From assembly GCA_022565615.1 (NCBI GenBank), contig JAIUMM010000007.1, positions 1 to 57,048 on the forward strand: 57,048 nt of DNA, given 5' to 3'. Position numbers and translations under genes: made by a program. This document shows, piece after piece, positions 16,102-24,963 of the stretch; the stretch's first letter is position 1, and the number at the start of each line of letters is the position of its first letter. The stretch is from Nanobdellota archaeon (GTDB lineage: Archaea; Nanobdellota; Nanobdellia; Woesearchaeales; UBA583). The notes under the pieces were generated by a model. That model had not been told where the DNA came from. It saw nothing but the letters and a program-made list of their open reading frames with translations, and made no database searches.

Positions 16102-18723
16102 ATGAACAGATTAGATAGAGTGAAAATTACAAAAAGAATTGATTGGATTCAATATGGTATTTATTCTCCAAAAGAGATTGTAAAACAAAGTGTTGTAAAA
16201 GTAATTACTCCTGAAATTTATGATAAATATGGATTCCCTGTAGAAGGAGGATTAATGGATTTAAGAATGGGAGTACTTGAGCCAGGTTTAGTATGTAAAA
16301 CTGATAATATGGGTTATAAAGACTCAGAAGGTCACTTTGGACATTTAGAACTTGCAAGGCCAATTTTAAATGTTAATTTTATTGATGAAATTTCAAATGT
16401 ATTGCAATGTACATGTCAAGAATGTTCAAGAATTTTACTTCCAGATGAACAAATTCCTCAAAAAGTTCAAGATTTTAGAGAATATAGAAAATTACATGGA
16501 ATTGATAAATATGTAAAATTTTATGCAAAATTTTTGTCTCAAATTAAAAAAATTAAAACATGCCCTCATTGTGGAGCTAAACAAGAACAAATTAAACTTG
16601 ATAAATCCTCTGTCTTTGTATTTACACAAGGAGAGAAAAAAAGATTACTTACAACTGAGATTAGATTTAGATTTGAAAATATTATTGATGAAGATTTAGA
16701 AGTATTGAATTTACATCATGTAAGACCTGAGTGGATGCTTATGACTGTAATGTCAATTCCTCCAGTATCAATGCGTTCAACGATTACTCTTCAAACAGGA
16801 CAAAGAAGTGAAGATGATTTAACACACAAATTAACAGATATTGTAAGAACTAATCAAAGACTTCATGAACATTTATTAGTAGGAGTTCCAGAAGCAATTA
16901 TTGAAGATGTTTGGGATTTATTACAATATCACATCTCAACATATATGGATAATACTATTACAGGATTACCTCCAGCTAGACACAGAAATGGAGACACATT
17001 AAAATCAATTGCTGAGAGAATTAAAGGTAAAAAAGGAATTATTAGAAATAACTTAATGGGTAAACGTGTAAATTATTCAGCAAGAACTGTAATTTCACCA
17101 GATCCAAGATTAAAATTAAATGAAATTGGAGTACCCGTTCAAATTGCTAAAAAATTAACAATTCCTGAACCAGTTAATGAGCGAAATATTGAATATCTTA
17201 AAGAATTTGTAAAACAAGGACCTGAAGGATATCCTGGTGCAAATTATTTAATTACTAAAACAGGTGCAAGAAAGAGTATTTCAAGAGAAATTTTACCAAT
17301 CTTACTTGAAGAGATGGAACCAGGTTATATTGTTGAGAGACACTTAATTGATGGAGATAATGTTGTATTTAACAGACAACCTTCGTTGCACAAGTTATCA
17401 ATGATGGGTCATGTTGCAAAAGTATTACCAATTAAAACATTTGCAATTAATCCAGGTGTTTGTAAACCATATAATGCAGATTTTGATGGTGATGAAATGA
17501 ATATGCACATGCCACAAACTCTTGAAGCAAGACAAGAAATTGAGCAATTAATGGATGTAAAACATCAACTTATCTCACCAGCTTCAGGAGAAGCAGTAAT
17601 TGGATGTGTTCAAGATAGTATTGCAGGTTTGTATGTACTTACACAAGATGATTTTAAACTTAGTAAAGAAGATGCAGTTGAATTATTATTTTCAATTAGA
17701 TATAGAGAATATTCAAGAATTAAATTTAATAAAGAAGTTACTGGAAAAGAAATCTTCTCAGCAATTTTACCTCAGGACATTAGTTTTTTAGGTTCAAGTC
17801 AATATGGAGATGTAATTATTGAAGATGGACTCTTAAAAGAAGGAATTATTGATAAAAAAACAATTGGAGATGGAGGAGTAACTTTACTTAGACATTTACA
17901 TAATAATTATGGTCCAGATGTAACACTTAAAGTTGTAAGTTATATGTTTAATTTAGGAATTCAAGTACTTAGAAAACAAGGACTTACAGTTTCAATGGGA
18001 GATTTTGATATCCCTGATGAAATTCCAAAAGAAGTTGAAAAGATTAACACAAAGGTGTATAAAGAAATTGATTCAATTATTGAACAATATGAAAAAGGAA
18101 CTCTTCAAAGACTCACAGGTTTAACACTAAAACAAACTCGTGAAATTTATATTTTACAAAAATTAAACTCCATTCGTGATGAGAGTATGAAAGTTGTAAA
18201 ACAACATTTACCAAGAGATAGTGGAATTGCTATTATGGCTGACTCAGGAGCTAAAGGAAATGCTCTATCAACTATTCAAATGCACGCAGGAGTTGGGCAA
18301 CAATCATTAAGAGGACAGAGAATTTCAAGAGGATTTAATAATAGAACTCTCTCATGTTTTAAACCATTTGATGCATCACCAGCAGCTAGAGGATATATCT
18401 CATCAGCTCTTAGAATTGGACTTAAACCCTATGAAGTATTTTTTGGAAATATTACAGGAAGAGATGGTTTAATGGATACAGCTCTTAGAACTCCTAAAAC
18501 AGGATATCTATATAGAAGAATGGCATCAGCTATGCAAGATTTAATTGTTAAAAAAGATTTATCTGTTCAAGATGAAAATGGAACAATTGTACAATTTAAA
18601 TATGGTGATGATGCAATTGATGTATCAAAAACAACAGCTGGTAAATTTGATGTAAAAGCAATTATTAAAAATACATTATATGAAAAAAATACAAGTAAAA
18701 AAGCAGCAGAGGTGAAGGCATAA
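16102..18723 (+). CDS. rpoA1: DNA-directed RNA polymerase subunit A' (N-terminal part of the largest subunit)
   Basis: An 873-residue protein that holds the catalytic Mg site: NADFDGDEMNMH, with Asp 460, 462 and 464. Other landmarks are the zinc-binding CxxC pairs (CTCQECSR, CPHCGAK), the lid/rudder region KGIIRNNLMGKRVNYSARTV, and a bridge-helix and trigger-loop N-part (DTALRTPKTGYLYRR, MASAMQDL). The subunit ends at the usual A'/A'' split point. A GGAGGA SD site lies 12 nt before its ATG, which follows the rpoB' stop by 2 nt. Length matches archaeal A' (870-910). Confidence 0.98.
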   Translation: MNRLDRVKITKRIDWIQYGIYSPKEIVKQSVVKVITPEIYDKYGFPVEGGLMDLRMGVLEPGLVCKTDNMGYKDSEGHFGHLELARPILNVNFIDEISNVLQCTCQECSRILLPDEQIPQKVQDFREYRKLHGIDKYVKFYAKFLSQIKKIKTCPHCGAKQEQIKLDKSSVFVFTQGEKKRLLTTEIRFRFENIIDEDLEVLNLHHVRPEWMLMTVMSIPPVSMRSTITLQTGQRSEDDLTHKLTDIVRTNQRLHEHLLVGVPEAIIEDVWDLLQYHISTYMDNTITGLPPARHRNGDTLKSIAERIKGKKGIIRNNLMGKRVNYSARTVISPDPRLKLNEIGVPVQIAKKLTIPEPVNERNIEYLKEFVKQGPEGYPGANYLITKTGARKSISREILPILLEEMEPGYIVERHLIDGDNVVFNRQPSLHKLSMMGHVAKVLPIKTFAINPGVCKPYNADFDGDEMNMHMPQTLEARQEIEQLMDVKHQLISPASGEAVIGCVQDSIAGLYVLTQDDFKLSKEDAVELLFSIRYREYSRIKFNKEVTGKEIFSAILPQDISFLGSSQYGDVIIEDGLLKEGIIDKKTIGDGGVTLLRHLHNNYGPDVTLKVVSYMFNLGIQVLRKQGLTVSMGDFDIPDEIPKEVEKINTKVYKEIDSIIEQYEKGTLQRLTGLTLKQTREIYILQKLNSIRDESMKVVKQHLPRDSGIAIMADSGAKGNALSTIQMHAGVGQQSLRGQRISRGFNNRTLSCFKPFDASPAARGYISSALRIGLKPYEVFFGNITGRDGLMDTALRTPKTGYLYRRMASAMQDLIVKKDLSVQDENGTIVQFKYGDDAIDVSKTTAGKFDVKAIIKNTLYEKNTSKKAAEVKA

Positions 18724-18738
18724 ATTTAGCGTTAAAAA

Positions 18739-19911
18739 ATGACAATTCAAAAACAAATACAAACATTTATGGAAGAAAATCCAGAATTTCCAGAGTATAT
18801 TATTAAAGAAGTTGAACAAGAATTACCTAAAAATGTAACTTCTAAGCAAGTTGAAGAAGTTCTTGCAAATGTAAAGGATGAATATGAGAAATCTTTAATT
18901 TCTCCTTATGAAGCAATTGGAGTAATTACTGCTCAAAGTGTAGGAGAGAGAGCAACACAGATGACATTAAACACATTTCACTATGCAGGTGTTGCAACTG
19001 AGAGTGTTGAGGGTCTTCCAAGAATTATTGAGATTTTAGATGCTAAGAAAAATTTAGAAATGCCTTTAATGAGATTATATTTAACAAAAGGAAGTAAAGC
19101 AACTGAAGATGAAGTTAAAAAAGTTGCAATGCAAATTAAAGAAACAAAACTTGAAGAGTGTGTAAAAGAGACAAATATTGATGTTGCAAATACTAAAGTT
19201 GAAATTATTTTAGATACTAAAATGTTAAAAGAGTTTAAACTAGCATCAGAAGATATTGTAAGTTTACTTGATAAAAAAATTAAAAAATCAGCACAATGTG
19301 AAGGAAATTTACTTGTAGTTGAATTATCTCCAACATCAGGACTTAAAGATTTAATGGGAGCAAAAGCTCTTGCACTAAACTCAGTAGTTCAAGGTGTAAA
19401 AGGAATTCGTGATGTAACTATTATTAAAGAAGGAGAAGGAAAAGATAGTGAATTTGTAATTGTAACAAAAGGTTCAGCTATTAAACATGTAATGGCTATT
19501 GAAGAAATTGATAATTCAAGAATTTACTCAAATGATATTGATGTAGTAGGTTCAATGTTAGGAGTTGAAGCTGCTAGAAATGTAATTATTAAAGAATTAA
19601 TGGATGTAGTTGAATCACAAGGATTATCAATTAATGAAAGACACGTATTATTAATTGCTGATGTTATGACCTACACAGGTGAGCCAAGAGGTATGACAAG
19701 ATATGGAATTGTAGCTGATAAAGCAAATGTACTTACAAAAGCAAGTTTTGAAACAGCTCTAAAACATATTGGAAGAGGAGCAATGCTTAATGAGAGAAAT
19801 TATTTATCTTCAATTACTGAGAATGTTTTAACAAATCAACAAGTATATGTTGGAACAGGTTTTCCTAAAATTGCAGTTCAAAAACCTGAAATTCAAGTTA
19901 TTAAAAAATAA
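18739..19911 (+). CDS. rpoA2: DNA-directed RNA polymerase subunit A'' (C-terminal part of the largest subunit)
   Basis: A 390-residue protein. AIGVITAQSVGERATQMTLNTFH carries the trigger-loop/bridge region that completes the active centre, followed by PRIIEILDA and later LLIADVMTYTGEPRGMTRYG and FETALKHIG, all typical of A''. It follows rpoA' by 15 nt and is last in the operon. The usual archaeal downstream genes (L30e, NusA, S12, S7) are not here; the next genes are unrelated. The 3' end is tandemly repeated (TTATTAAAAAATAAC three times) over and past the stop codon. Confidence 0.97.
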   Translation: MTIQKQIQTFMEENPEFPEYIIKEVEQELPKNVTSKQVEEVLANVKDEYEKSLISPYEAIGVITAQSVGERATQMTLNTFHYAGVATESVEGLPRIIEILDAKKNLEMPLMRLYLTKGSKATEDEVKKVAMQIKETKLEECVKETNIDVANTKVEIILDTKMLKEFKLASEDIVSLLDKKIKKSAQCEGNLLVVELSPTSGLKDLMGAKALALNSVVQGVKGIRDVTIIKEGEGKDSEFVIVTKGSAIKHVMAIEEIDNSRIYSNDIDVVGSMLGVEAARNVIIKELMDVVESQGLSINERHVLLIADVMTYTGEPRGMTRYGIVADKANVLTKASFETALKHIGRGAMLNERNYLSSITENVLTNQQVYVGTGFPKIAVQKPEIQVIKK

Positions 19912-19943
19912 CTTATTAAAAAAATAACTTATTAAAAAATAAT
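19898..19943 (+). repeat. 15-16 bp tandem repeat over the rpoA'' stop codon
   Basis: Three consecutive copies of TTATTAAAAA(A)ATAA(C/T) start within the last codons of rpoA'' (IKK-stop) and continue into the spacer. The second copy has one additional A. Slippage or short duplication of the gene end is the simplest explanation. Confidence 0.85.
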
Positions 19944-20036
19944 TTATGGGAAATATTTTTTCAAATAATATATTTTCGTATTATTACAATTACAACAATA
20001 TTTTTTAAAGAGTTAACAATTAAAAATAAATATAAG

Positions 20037-20129
20037 ATGAGCATAATATATAGTCTTAATAATAATCTAAATAATAATTTTATAGATAATCAAAGTAATA
20101 ATTTTCTTAAAACTGGTGATTTCAATTAA
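20037..20129 (+). CDS. Possible 30-residue Asn-rich ORF coupled to the CNNM gene
   Basis: An ATG at 20037 opens 30 codons (MSIIYSLNN..., ending KTGDFN) whose TAA directly abuts the ATG of the CNNM/CorC gene. The TAA-ATG junction would allow re-initiation, as for a leader peptide. The composition is mostly Asn, Ile and Leu, as expected of random AT-rich sequence, so the coding call is weak. Confidence 0.22.
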   Translation: MSIIYSLNNNLNNNFIDNQSNNFLKTGDFN

Positions 20130-21389
20130 ATGATAGAACTAATAATAGTATTCTCAATAATCCTTGTGATTGTTATTTTAAGTGGTATAATTTCAGGAAC
20201 TGAAGCAGCTATTTTATCTCTAAGTCCTGCAAAAATTAAAGAATTTCTAAAATCAAATAAAGATAGTAGAAAAATTCAAGTAAAAGGTGAATTATTATTT
20301 TCAGTTAAAGAACATTTACAGTATTATATCTCAGTTCTTGTTATTTTAAACAATATTATTAATATTGGAGGTTCAGTATTAATTGGATATGTTGTAACTC
20401 AATTTTTTGGAGAAGTATTTTTAGGTATTGTAACTGCTCTTTTAACACTTCTAATTATTATTTTCTCAGAAGTTATTCCAAAAATAGTAGGAGAGAGAAA
20501 TTCACTTAAAGTATCACTTTCAATGACTCGATTTTTAGTAATTACAGGTTCATTACTTAGACCATTTGTGTTTTCAATTGAAAAAGTTATAAAAATTTTA
20601 ATTAAGCAAGAAAATAGTGAAAATGTATCTAAAGGAGAGATTAGAGAAATGGCAATTTTAGGGACTCAAGAAGGAAGTTTAGATAATTATGAAGGAGAAT
20701 TAATTGATAATATTTTTGATTTAAATGAAACGAGTGTTTATGATATTATGGTTCCAAGACATAAAATTGTAACTGTTCAACCAATATATTCATTTGATCA
20801 AATTATTGAATTAGTAAAAGAGCATGGATATACAAGATTTCCAGTTGAAGAAAATTTTGAAATTATTGGATATATTCATATTAAAGATTTATTTGGATTT
20901 ACTAACAAACCTGAGAGTTTTAAAGTTAAAGATATTATGAGACAATTAGTGTTTATTCCTGATGTAATGAAGGTTGTAAATGTTGAAAAAAAATTAAAGT
21001 CTTCAAAACAACACATTTGTGCTATTGTAAATGAGCATGGAGAAGTAAGTGGAATTGTAACTTTTGAAGATATTGTTGAAGAAATTTTTGGAGATATTTC
21101 AGATGAACATGATGTTGAAGAAGAAAAAGATATTGTAAAAATTTCAGATAATATGTATCAAGTAAAAGGAGATTGTGAAATTGTAAAATTAAATGAAGAA
21201 TTAGATTTAGATATTTATGAAGATGAAGATTATTCAACTCTAAATGGATATTTACTTCATACACTTGAGAGGATGCCAAATTTGAAAGAAGAAGTAGTAA
21301 CTAAAGAAGGAATTTTTAGGGTTATTGCAAAAGATAAAAAAAGAGTTGTAAAAGTTGAATTTGAGAAGAAAAATTCACTATTAGCTTAA
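20130..21389 (+). CDS. CNNM/CorC-family membrane protein with CBS domains
   Basis: A 419-residue protein. The first 150 residues are a DUF21/CNNM membrane domain with four hydrophobic helices (IIVFSIILVIVILSGIISG first; SGTEAAILSLSPAK and SEVIPKIVGERN are family motifs). DIMVPRHKIVTV begins a CBS pair (about 205-330, with FPVEENFEIIGYIHIKDLF). The last 80 residues are a CorC_HlyC transporter-associated domain (YQVKGDCEIVKLNEEL, DYSTLNGYLL). CNNM-type proteins are implicated in Mg2+ export with nucleotide sensing by the CBS pair. All domains are complete. It is downstream of the RNA polymerase operon but separated by 218 nt, so probably independent. Confidence 0.92.
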   Translation: MIELIIVFSIILVIVILSGIISGTEAAILSLSPAKIKEFLKSNKDSRKIQVKGELLFSVKEHLQYYISVLVILNNIINIGGSVLIGYVVTQFFGEVFLGIVTALLTLLIIIFSEVIPKIVGERNSLKVSLSMTRFLVITGSLLRPFVFSIEKVIKILIKQENSENVSKGEIREMAILGTQEGSLDNYEGELIDNIFDLNETSVYDIMVPRHKIVTVQPIYSFDQIIELVKEHGYTRFPVEENFEIIGYIHIKDLFGFTNKPESFKVKDIMRQLVFIPDVMKVVNVEKKLKSSKQHICAIVNEHGEVSGIVTFEDIVEEIFGDISDEHDVEEEKDIVKISDNMYQVKGDCEIVKLNEELDLDIYEDEDYSTLNGYLLHTLERMPNLKEEVVTKEGIFRVIAKDKKRVVKVEFEKKNSLLA

Positions 21390-21549
21390 ACTAAATGTTT
21401 AAAATAAATTAAGTTTTTGTATTTCACTATTTTTTTAATTTAAGATTATTAATTTAAATTATTAATTTAAAACTATAAATTCAGACTATAAATTTACAAT
21501 ATATTAAATACAAACTTTTTTATAGTATAATTTTTATGTTTTAATTATA

Positions 21550-22206
21550 ATGAATATTGTTCTTTTAGATTGTGGAATTATTAAAGACCCTCTTAGAAGT
21601 AGAAGTTTGAAAATTATTGAAAAAGTTAACCAACTAGGTTTTGATATTAAACGAGTTGAAGTGTTAGAAAATCAAAGGATTGAAGAGGATTTAGAACATA
21701 TTACACATATTATAATATCAGGTTCAGGACTAGATTTTGATTCACATCAAGTTGGAATTGAATATGTACGAGAAGTAATTATCAGATGTAAGATATTAAA
21801 TATAGAAGTATTAGGAGTATGTTTTGGGGCTCAGGTAATAGCTGATGTATTAGGAGGAGAAGTTGTAAAACAAAGATGCTCTGAATTTGGATTTGAAGAA
21901 ATTGAAGTTCTTCAAGAAGATAAATTAGTAGAAAATTTGCCAAAAAAATTTGATGCATTTGAGTACCATTTTGATTGTATTAAATCTCTTCCTTCAAATT
22001 TTACACTAATTGGTAAGAGTAAAAATTGTATTCAAATTTATAAATATAATAATTTTTATGGAGTTCAATTTCACCCTGAAGTTGATTCAATGTTTGCACA
22101 AAAAGAAATTGAATTAATTATAGAAAATCAATTACAAGAACATGTCAAATCTCAAGATATTTCATACACACTTCCAACTAAAATTTTTGAGAATTTTTTA
22201 AAATAG
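21550..22206 (+). CDS. Class I glutamine amidotransferase
   Basis: A 218-residue single-domain amidotransferase. LGVCFGAQVIADVLGG has the nucleophile Cys91 in the nucleophile elbow, and FYGVQFHPEVDS near residue 180 provides the His-x-Glu of the triad. It lacks a synthetase domain, so it could be the glutaminase half of a two-subunit enzyme such as archaeal GMP synthetase, or a peptidase-like GATase1. The elbow (CFGAQ) fits GuaA-like and related GATases. A partner GuaB or GuaA-C is not in the window, although GMP reductase is at 51 kb. The TATA-like TTTTTATAGTATAA lies about 25-30 nt upstream. Confidence 0.85.
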   Translation: MNIVLLDCGIIKDPLRSRSLKIIEKVNQLGFDIKRVEVLENQRIEEDLEHITHIIISGSGLDFDSHQVGIEYVREVIIRCKILNIEVLGVCFGAQVIADVLGGEVVKQRCSEFGFEEIEVLQEDKLVENLPKKFDAFEYHFDCIKSLPSNFTLIGKSKNCIQIYKYNNFYGVQFHPEVDSMFAQKEIELIIENQLQEHVKSQDISYTLPTKIFENFLK

Positions 22207-22267
22207 TAATAATTAATATAATCAATAATAATCAATAATAATCAACATAATCTATCTAATTATTAAA

Positions 22268-22582
22268 ATGAATAATATACCAAATAAAACCTTTAATGAA
22301 CAAGTCTATGAGATAGTATCTTCAATTCCAAAAGGATATGTAATGACGTATAAACAAATTGCAAATAAACTTAATTGTAGAGCATATAGAGCAGTTGGAA
22401 ATGCACTTAATAAAAACCCACATCCAATATCAAAGGTTCCATGCCACAGAGTTATAAAAACAAACTTAGAACTAGGAGGATATGCTTGGGATATTATGAG
22501 AAAAGTTGAATTACTTGAAGCAGAAGGAATTACTTTTAAAAAAATTGGTTATGACCCTTCTAAATGGATTGTAAAGAGATGA
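22268..22582 (+). CDS. Methylated-DNA-[protein]-cysteine S-methyltransferase, DNA-binding domain type
   Basis: A 104-residue protein that is essentially the C-terminal domain of O6-alkylguanine-DNA alkyltransferase. IPKGYVMTYKQIANKL is the recognition region, RAVGNALNKNP is the Asn-hinge helix, and KVPCHRVIK contains the active-site Cys59 in PCHRV. Because Cys is present (alkyltransferase-like proteins lack it), it should repair alkylated guanine in DNA by suicide transfer. The usual N-terminal pseudo-ribonuclease H domain is missing, as in several short archaeal MGMTs. It converges with the minus-strand operon that ends at 22626. Confidence 0.92.
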   Translation: MNNIPNKTFNEQVYEIVSSIPKGYVMTYKQIANKLNCRAYRAVGNALNKNPHPISKVPCHRVIKTNLELGGYAWDIMRKVELLEAEGITFKKIGYDPSKWIVKR

Positions 22583-22625
22583 GTTATTTTTTTAATACTT
22601 TATATTAAAATTTCATAAATTTTAT

Positions 22626-23276
22626 TCAATTTGAGAATTTCCAATCTTCTCCATCAAATTTTAAATCAGTTGTTTTTTCAATATCTTTAATAAATCTTCT
22701 TCTAGTTTCACTATCAAAATATCCATAATTTGCATAATATCCATTTAGAGGCACAATATGAAATGGAAAATTATTACACATCCTATCAAATACAAGTCCA
22801 TCTCTTAAAACTATCGAGTGTTTTAAAGGAGTATCTCCACTTCCATAATATAATTTCACTTCTAAATTTTCAAAACCTTTTCTTGGTTTTTTTAAATCTC
22901 TAAAATGACTCTGAGCAGATCCCTCACCTCGATTACATAGTAAGGTATGTTCATTTCTTTCTCCTAATAAATATAAAGTTGTATTGTGGCAATAAAGACT
23001 TTGAGATACTGGAAAAAATTTAGATTTTACAACTCTTAATTCAAAACAATCTTCTTCTCCACTAAAAAAATCATCAACTTCTGCAATATTTTCAAACTCT
23101 ACTTCAATAGCTTGAGAAAATTTTCTTCTAATATTTTGTTTATCTTGTAAAATATTAAAAATTGTTTTAATTTGATACTCAAAAGTTAAGAAATTTGGAT
23201 TTATTGGTTCTCCAAATGGCTGAGATGATAAAATATTCAAAGCACCCCTTATCTCACTTCTAACTCTAGGATTCAT
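22626..23276 (-). CDS. Unknown protein co-transcribed with a DnaC-like AAA+ ATPase
   Basis: A 216-residue protein of no recognised family. The N-terminus is basic and helical (MNPRVRSEIRGALNIL). The middle is a probable beta-rich region with CHNTTLYLLGERNEHTLLCNRGEG, and a Cys/Phe-rich part (RMCNNFPFHIV) precedes a Tyr-rich segment (YYANYGYFDSETRRR). There is no signal peptide or membrane segment. It starts 4 nt after the AAA+ gene's stop on the same strand, so the two are almost certainly one operon and likely partners. A nucleic-acid or protein cofactor role for the ATPase is the best guess; the sequence does not decide it. Confidence 0.7.
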   Translation of the reverse strand: MNPRVRSEIRGALNILSSQPFGEPINPNFLTFEYQIKTIFNILQDKQNIRRKFSQAIEVEFENIAEVDDFFSGEEDCFELRVVKSKFFPVSQSLYCHNTTLYLLGERNEHTLLCNRGEGSAQSHFRDLKKPRKGFENLEVKLYYGSGDTPLKHSIVLRDGLVFDRMCNNFPFHIVPLNGYYANYGYFDSETRRRFIKDIEKTTDLKFDGEDWKFSN

Positions 23277-23280
23277 TTTC

Positions 23281-24204
23281 TTACCAATCTACTCCTCTTC
23301 TTTTTGAATCTGATTTTATTTCAAATTCTCTTCCAAATTCTCTTACTCTATCTTCTAATCCTTGTGGTGAAGACACTCTCATTAGGTGAGCATTTTGTTC
23401 AATCCAATTAGACATTGAGTAATTAGAAGTTATAACGATACTTCCAATATTCTCATTATGTATCTTTTGTAAATATGATATAATGTTAGAGTTTGTAGTT
23501 TCTTCAATTGGAACATCATCTAAAAACAAAGTATAATCATTTGCTAAATTAAATATCTCTCTCTCACTTAGTCGCTTATCTCTTGCATGAGAAATTATTT
23601 TTCCTCTCTGACTATATAATTTTCCACCAAATCCTTTTATTGTAAAATTAGGACATTTCATTTCTTTATCGAATCTATCTATATACGGTGGACACAATAA
23701 TAAACTATCATCATCTAATTTGTCAAATTCCCATTCAACTTGTTGTCTTATAACTCTTTCAAGCATTGCACTGAGTAAATGAGATTTTCCAACTCCTGGT
23801 TCTCCATGAACCCATAATAGTCTTGGATTCTTATCACTTTTTAAAAATCTTTGAGAAGCATCAATAATATCTGAATTCTCTTCTACTTGATATCCTTCAT
23901 ATGAGTTTAAAAAATTTTCAACAGGAAGATTTCCCAGTGTGTAAGAGTATCTTCTTAGAAATGATAATTCTTTTATAATATCTCTAAATTTTTGTGAGTT
24001 CTCTTCTTGTGCAGGTTTAACATACCAATTTGTAATTCCTCCTGATAATAAAAACAAATTTGTGTTATCTATATTATCAAATACTGCGTCTTCAATTATT
24101 TCTAAACTCATCTCAGATCTAACTTTATGAAGTAATTTTTTTAAGTTTTCATCAGATATATGTCCATTTGTTACATTTCTAATTTCAGGACATAATTTTG
24201 TCAT
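23281..24204 (-). CDS. DnaC/IstB-like AAA+ ATPase
   Basis: A 307-residue protein. Residues 1-125 are an unrecognised helical N-domain. The AAA+ core follows, with Walker A GEPGVGKS (134-141), Walker B TLFLDDV (225-231), sensor-1 ITSN (258-261) and a terminal GLEDRVREF with Arg-finger-like arginines. The YSMSNWI...LEDRVRE pattern is reminiscent of DnaC/IstB helicase-loader type ATPases. Archaea normally load MCM with Cdc6/Orc1, so the role here is open: replication, transposition-derived or cell-envelope. The TATA box ATATTTATAAAT lies about 25 nt before the ATG, which suggests leaderless transcription. Confidence 0.8.
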   Translation of the reverse strand: MTKLCPEIRNVTNGHISDENLKKLLHKVRSEMSLEIIEDAVFDNIDNTNLFLLSGGITNWYVKPAQEENSQKFRDIIKELSFLRRYSYTLGNLPVENFLNSYEGYQVEENSDIIDASQRFLKSDKNPRLLWVHGEPGVGKSHLLSAMLERVIRQQVEWEFDKLDDDSLLLCPPYIDRFDKEMKCPNFTIKGFGGKLYSQRGKIISHARDKRLSEREIFNLANDYTLFLDDVPIEETTNSNIISYLQKIHNENIGSIVITSNYSMSNWIEQNAHLMRVSSPQGLEDRVREFGREFEIKSDSKRRGVDW

Positions 24205-24257
24205 AAATATATCAAAATTAAAATATTTATAAATTTACGTTTTAAAAGTAGTAACAA

Positions 24258-24908
24258 TTATCTTCTATAATAAAAGCTCAACTCAAATTCAAATCTTCCT
24301 TGATTTGTTGGAATATTTTGAAATTCACTTGAAACCCTTGAGTATCCTCTTCTTAAATAATAATTTTCTTCACTAATATTTAAAGATAAGTCATATTCTT
24401 GTAAATTATCCATTGTTACATTTAAATGTGAATATCTAATATCATTACTTGGAATTACTCTTAGAGTAAATGCTTTTGGACTATGAAGAGGTTCATTATC
24501 AGTAGTTCCATTAAACAATAAATGAAGACTAGAATTCATTAAATTTAAAAAAGTTGAGCATACTTCTAATTCAAAAGAAGGAGAAGTACTCTCACACGTA
24601 ATATTGTGACTTCTTTGAGTCAAACCAGTATTATCTACACATAAATTAAGAAGTCTTACACCATCAAGAGTCCTAGTTCTATAACAATCAACTCTTAGAG
24701 TTTTTAAATGTTCTATCATACTTTGTGCTATAATTTCATTTTCACTAATTAAAATTTCATTTTGAGATTGAACAGTATATACACTTCTAAATTCAGAATA
24801 TAGAAAAAATCCAAGTACAAGAATTACAAAAAATAGCATAATTCCAAAAATTTCTCCTTGAGATTTTGAAGAAAATTTGAATTTTATTTTTTTATTATTT
24901 AAATTCAT
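24258..24908 (-). CDS. Pilin-like or envelope protein with one N-terminal membrane helix
   Basis: A 216-residue protein. A basic, serine-rich N-terminus ending SSKSQGE leads into one long hydrophobic helix (residues about 20-40). A mostly beta-like outside domain with many Asn, Ser and Thr residues, four Cys and NxS/T sequons follows. The basic-polar-Q-x-E then hydrophobic pattern recalls archaeal class III prepilin signals, but the cleavage motif is not convincing and the tail is longer than most pilins. It may be a pseudopilin, or an anchored surface protein. It follows the AAA+ operon in orientation but has a 53-nt gap, and it is divergent from the transglutaminase gene. Confidence 0.55.
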   Translation of the reverse strand: MNLNNKKIKFKFSSKSQGEIFGIMLFFVILVLGFFLYSEFRSVYTVQSQNEILISENEIIAQSMIEHLKTLRVDCYRTRTLDGVRLLNLCVDNTGLTQRSHNITCESTSPSFELEVCSTFLNLMNSSLHLLFNGTTDNEPLHSPKAFTLRVIPSNDIRYSHLNVTMDNLQEYDLSLNISEENYYLRRGYSRVSSEFQNIPTNQGRFEFELSFYYRR

Positions 24909-24963
24909 ATATAATGAGTTATAATAAAATTTTATAAATCTATGTTGTTAAAAATAAATATAA

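Noticed and set aside
22207-22267. Repeat AATCAATAAT between the amidotransferase and MGMT genes
   Set aside because: Simple AT-rich slippage, with no structure or context.
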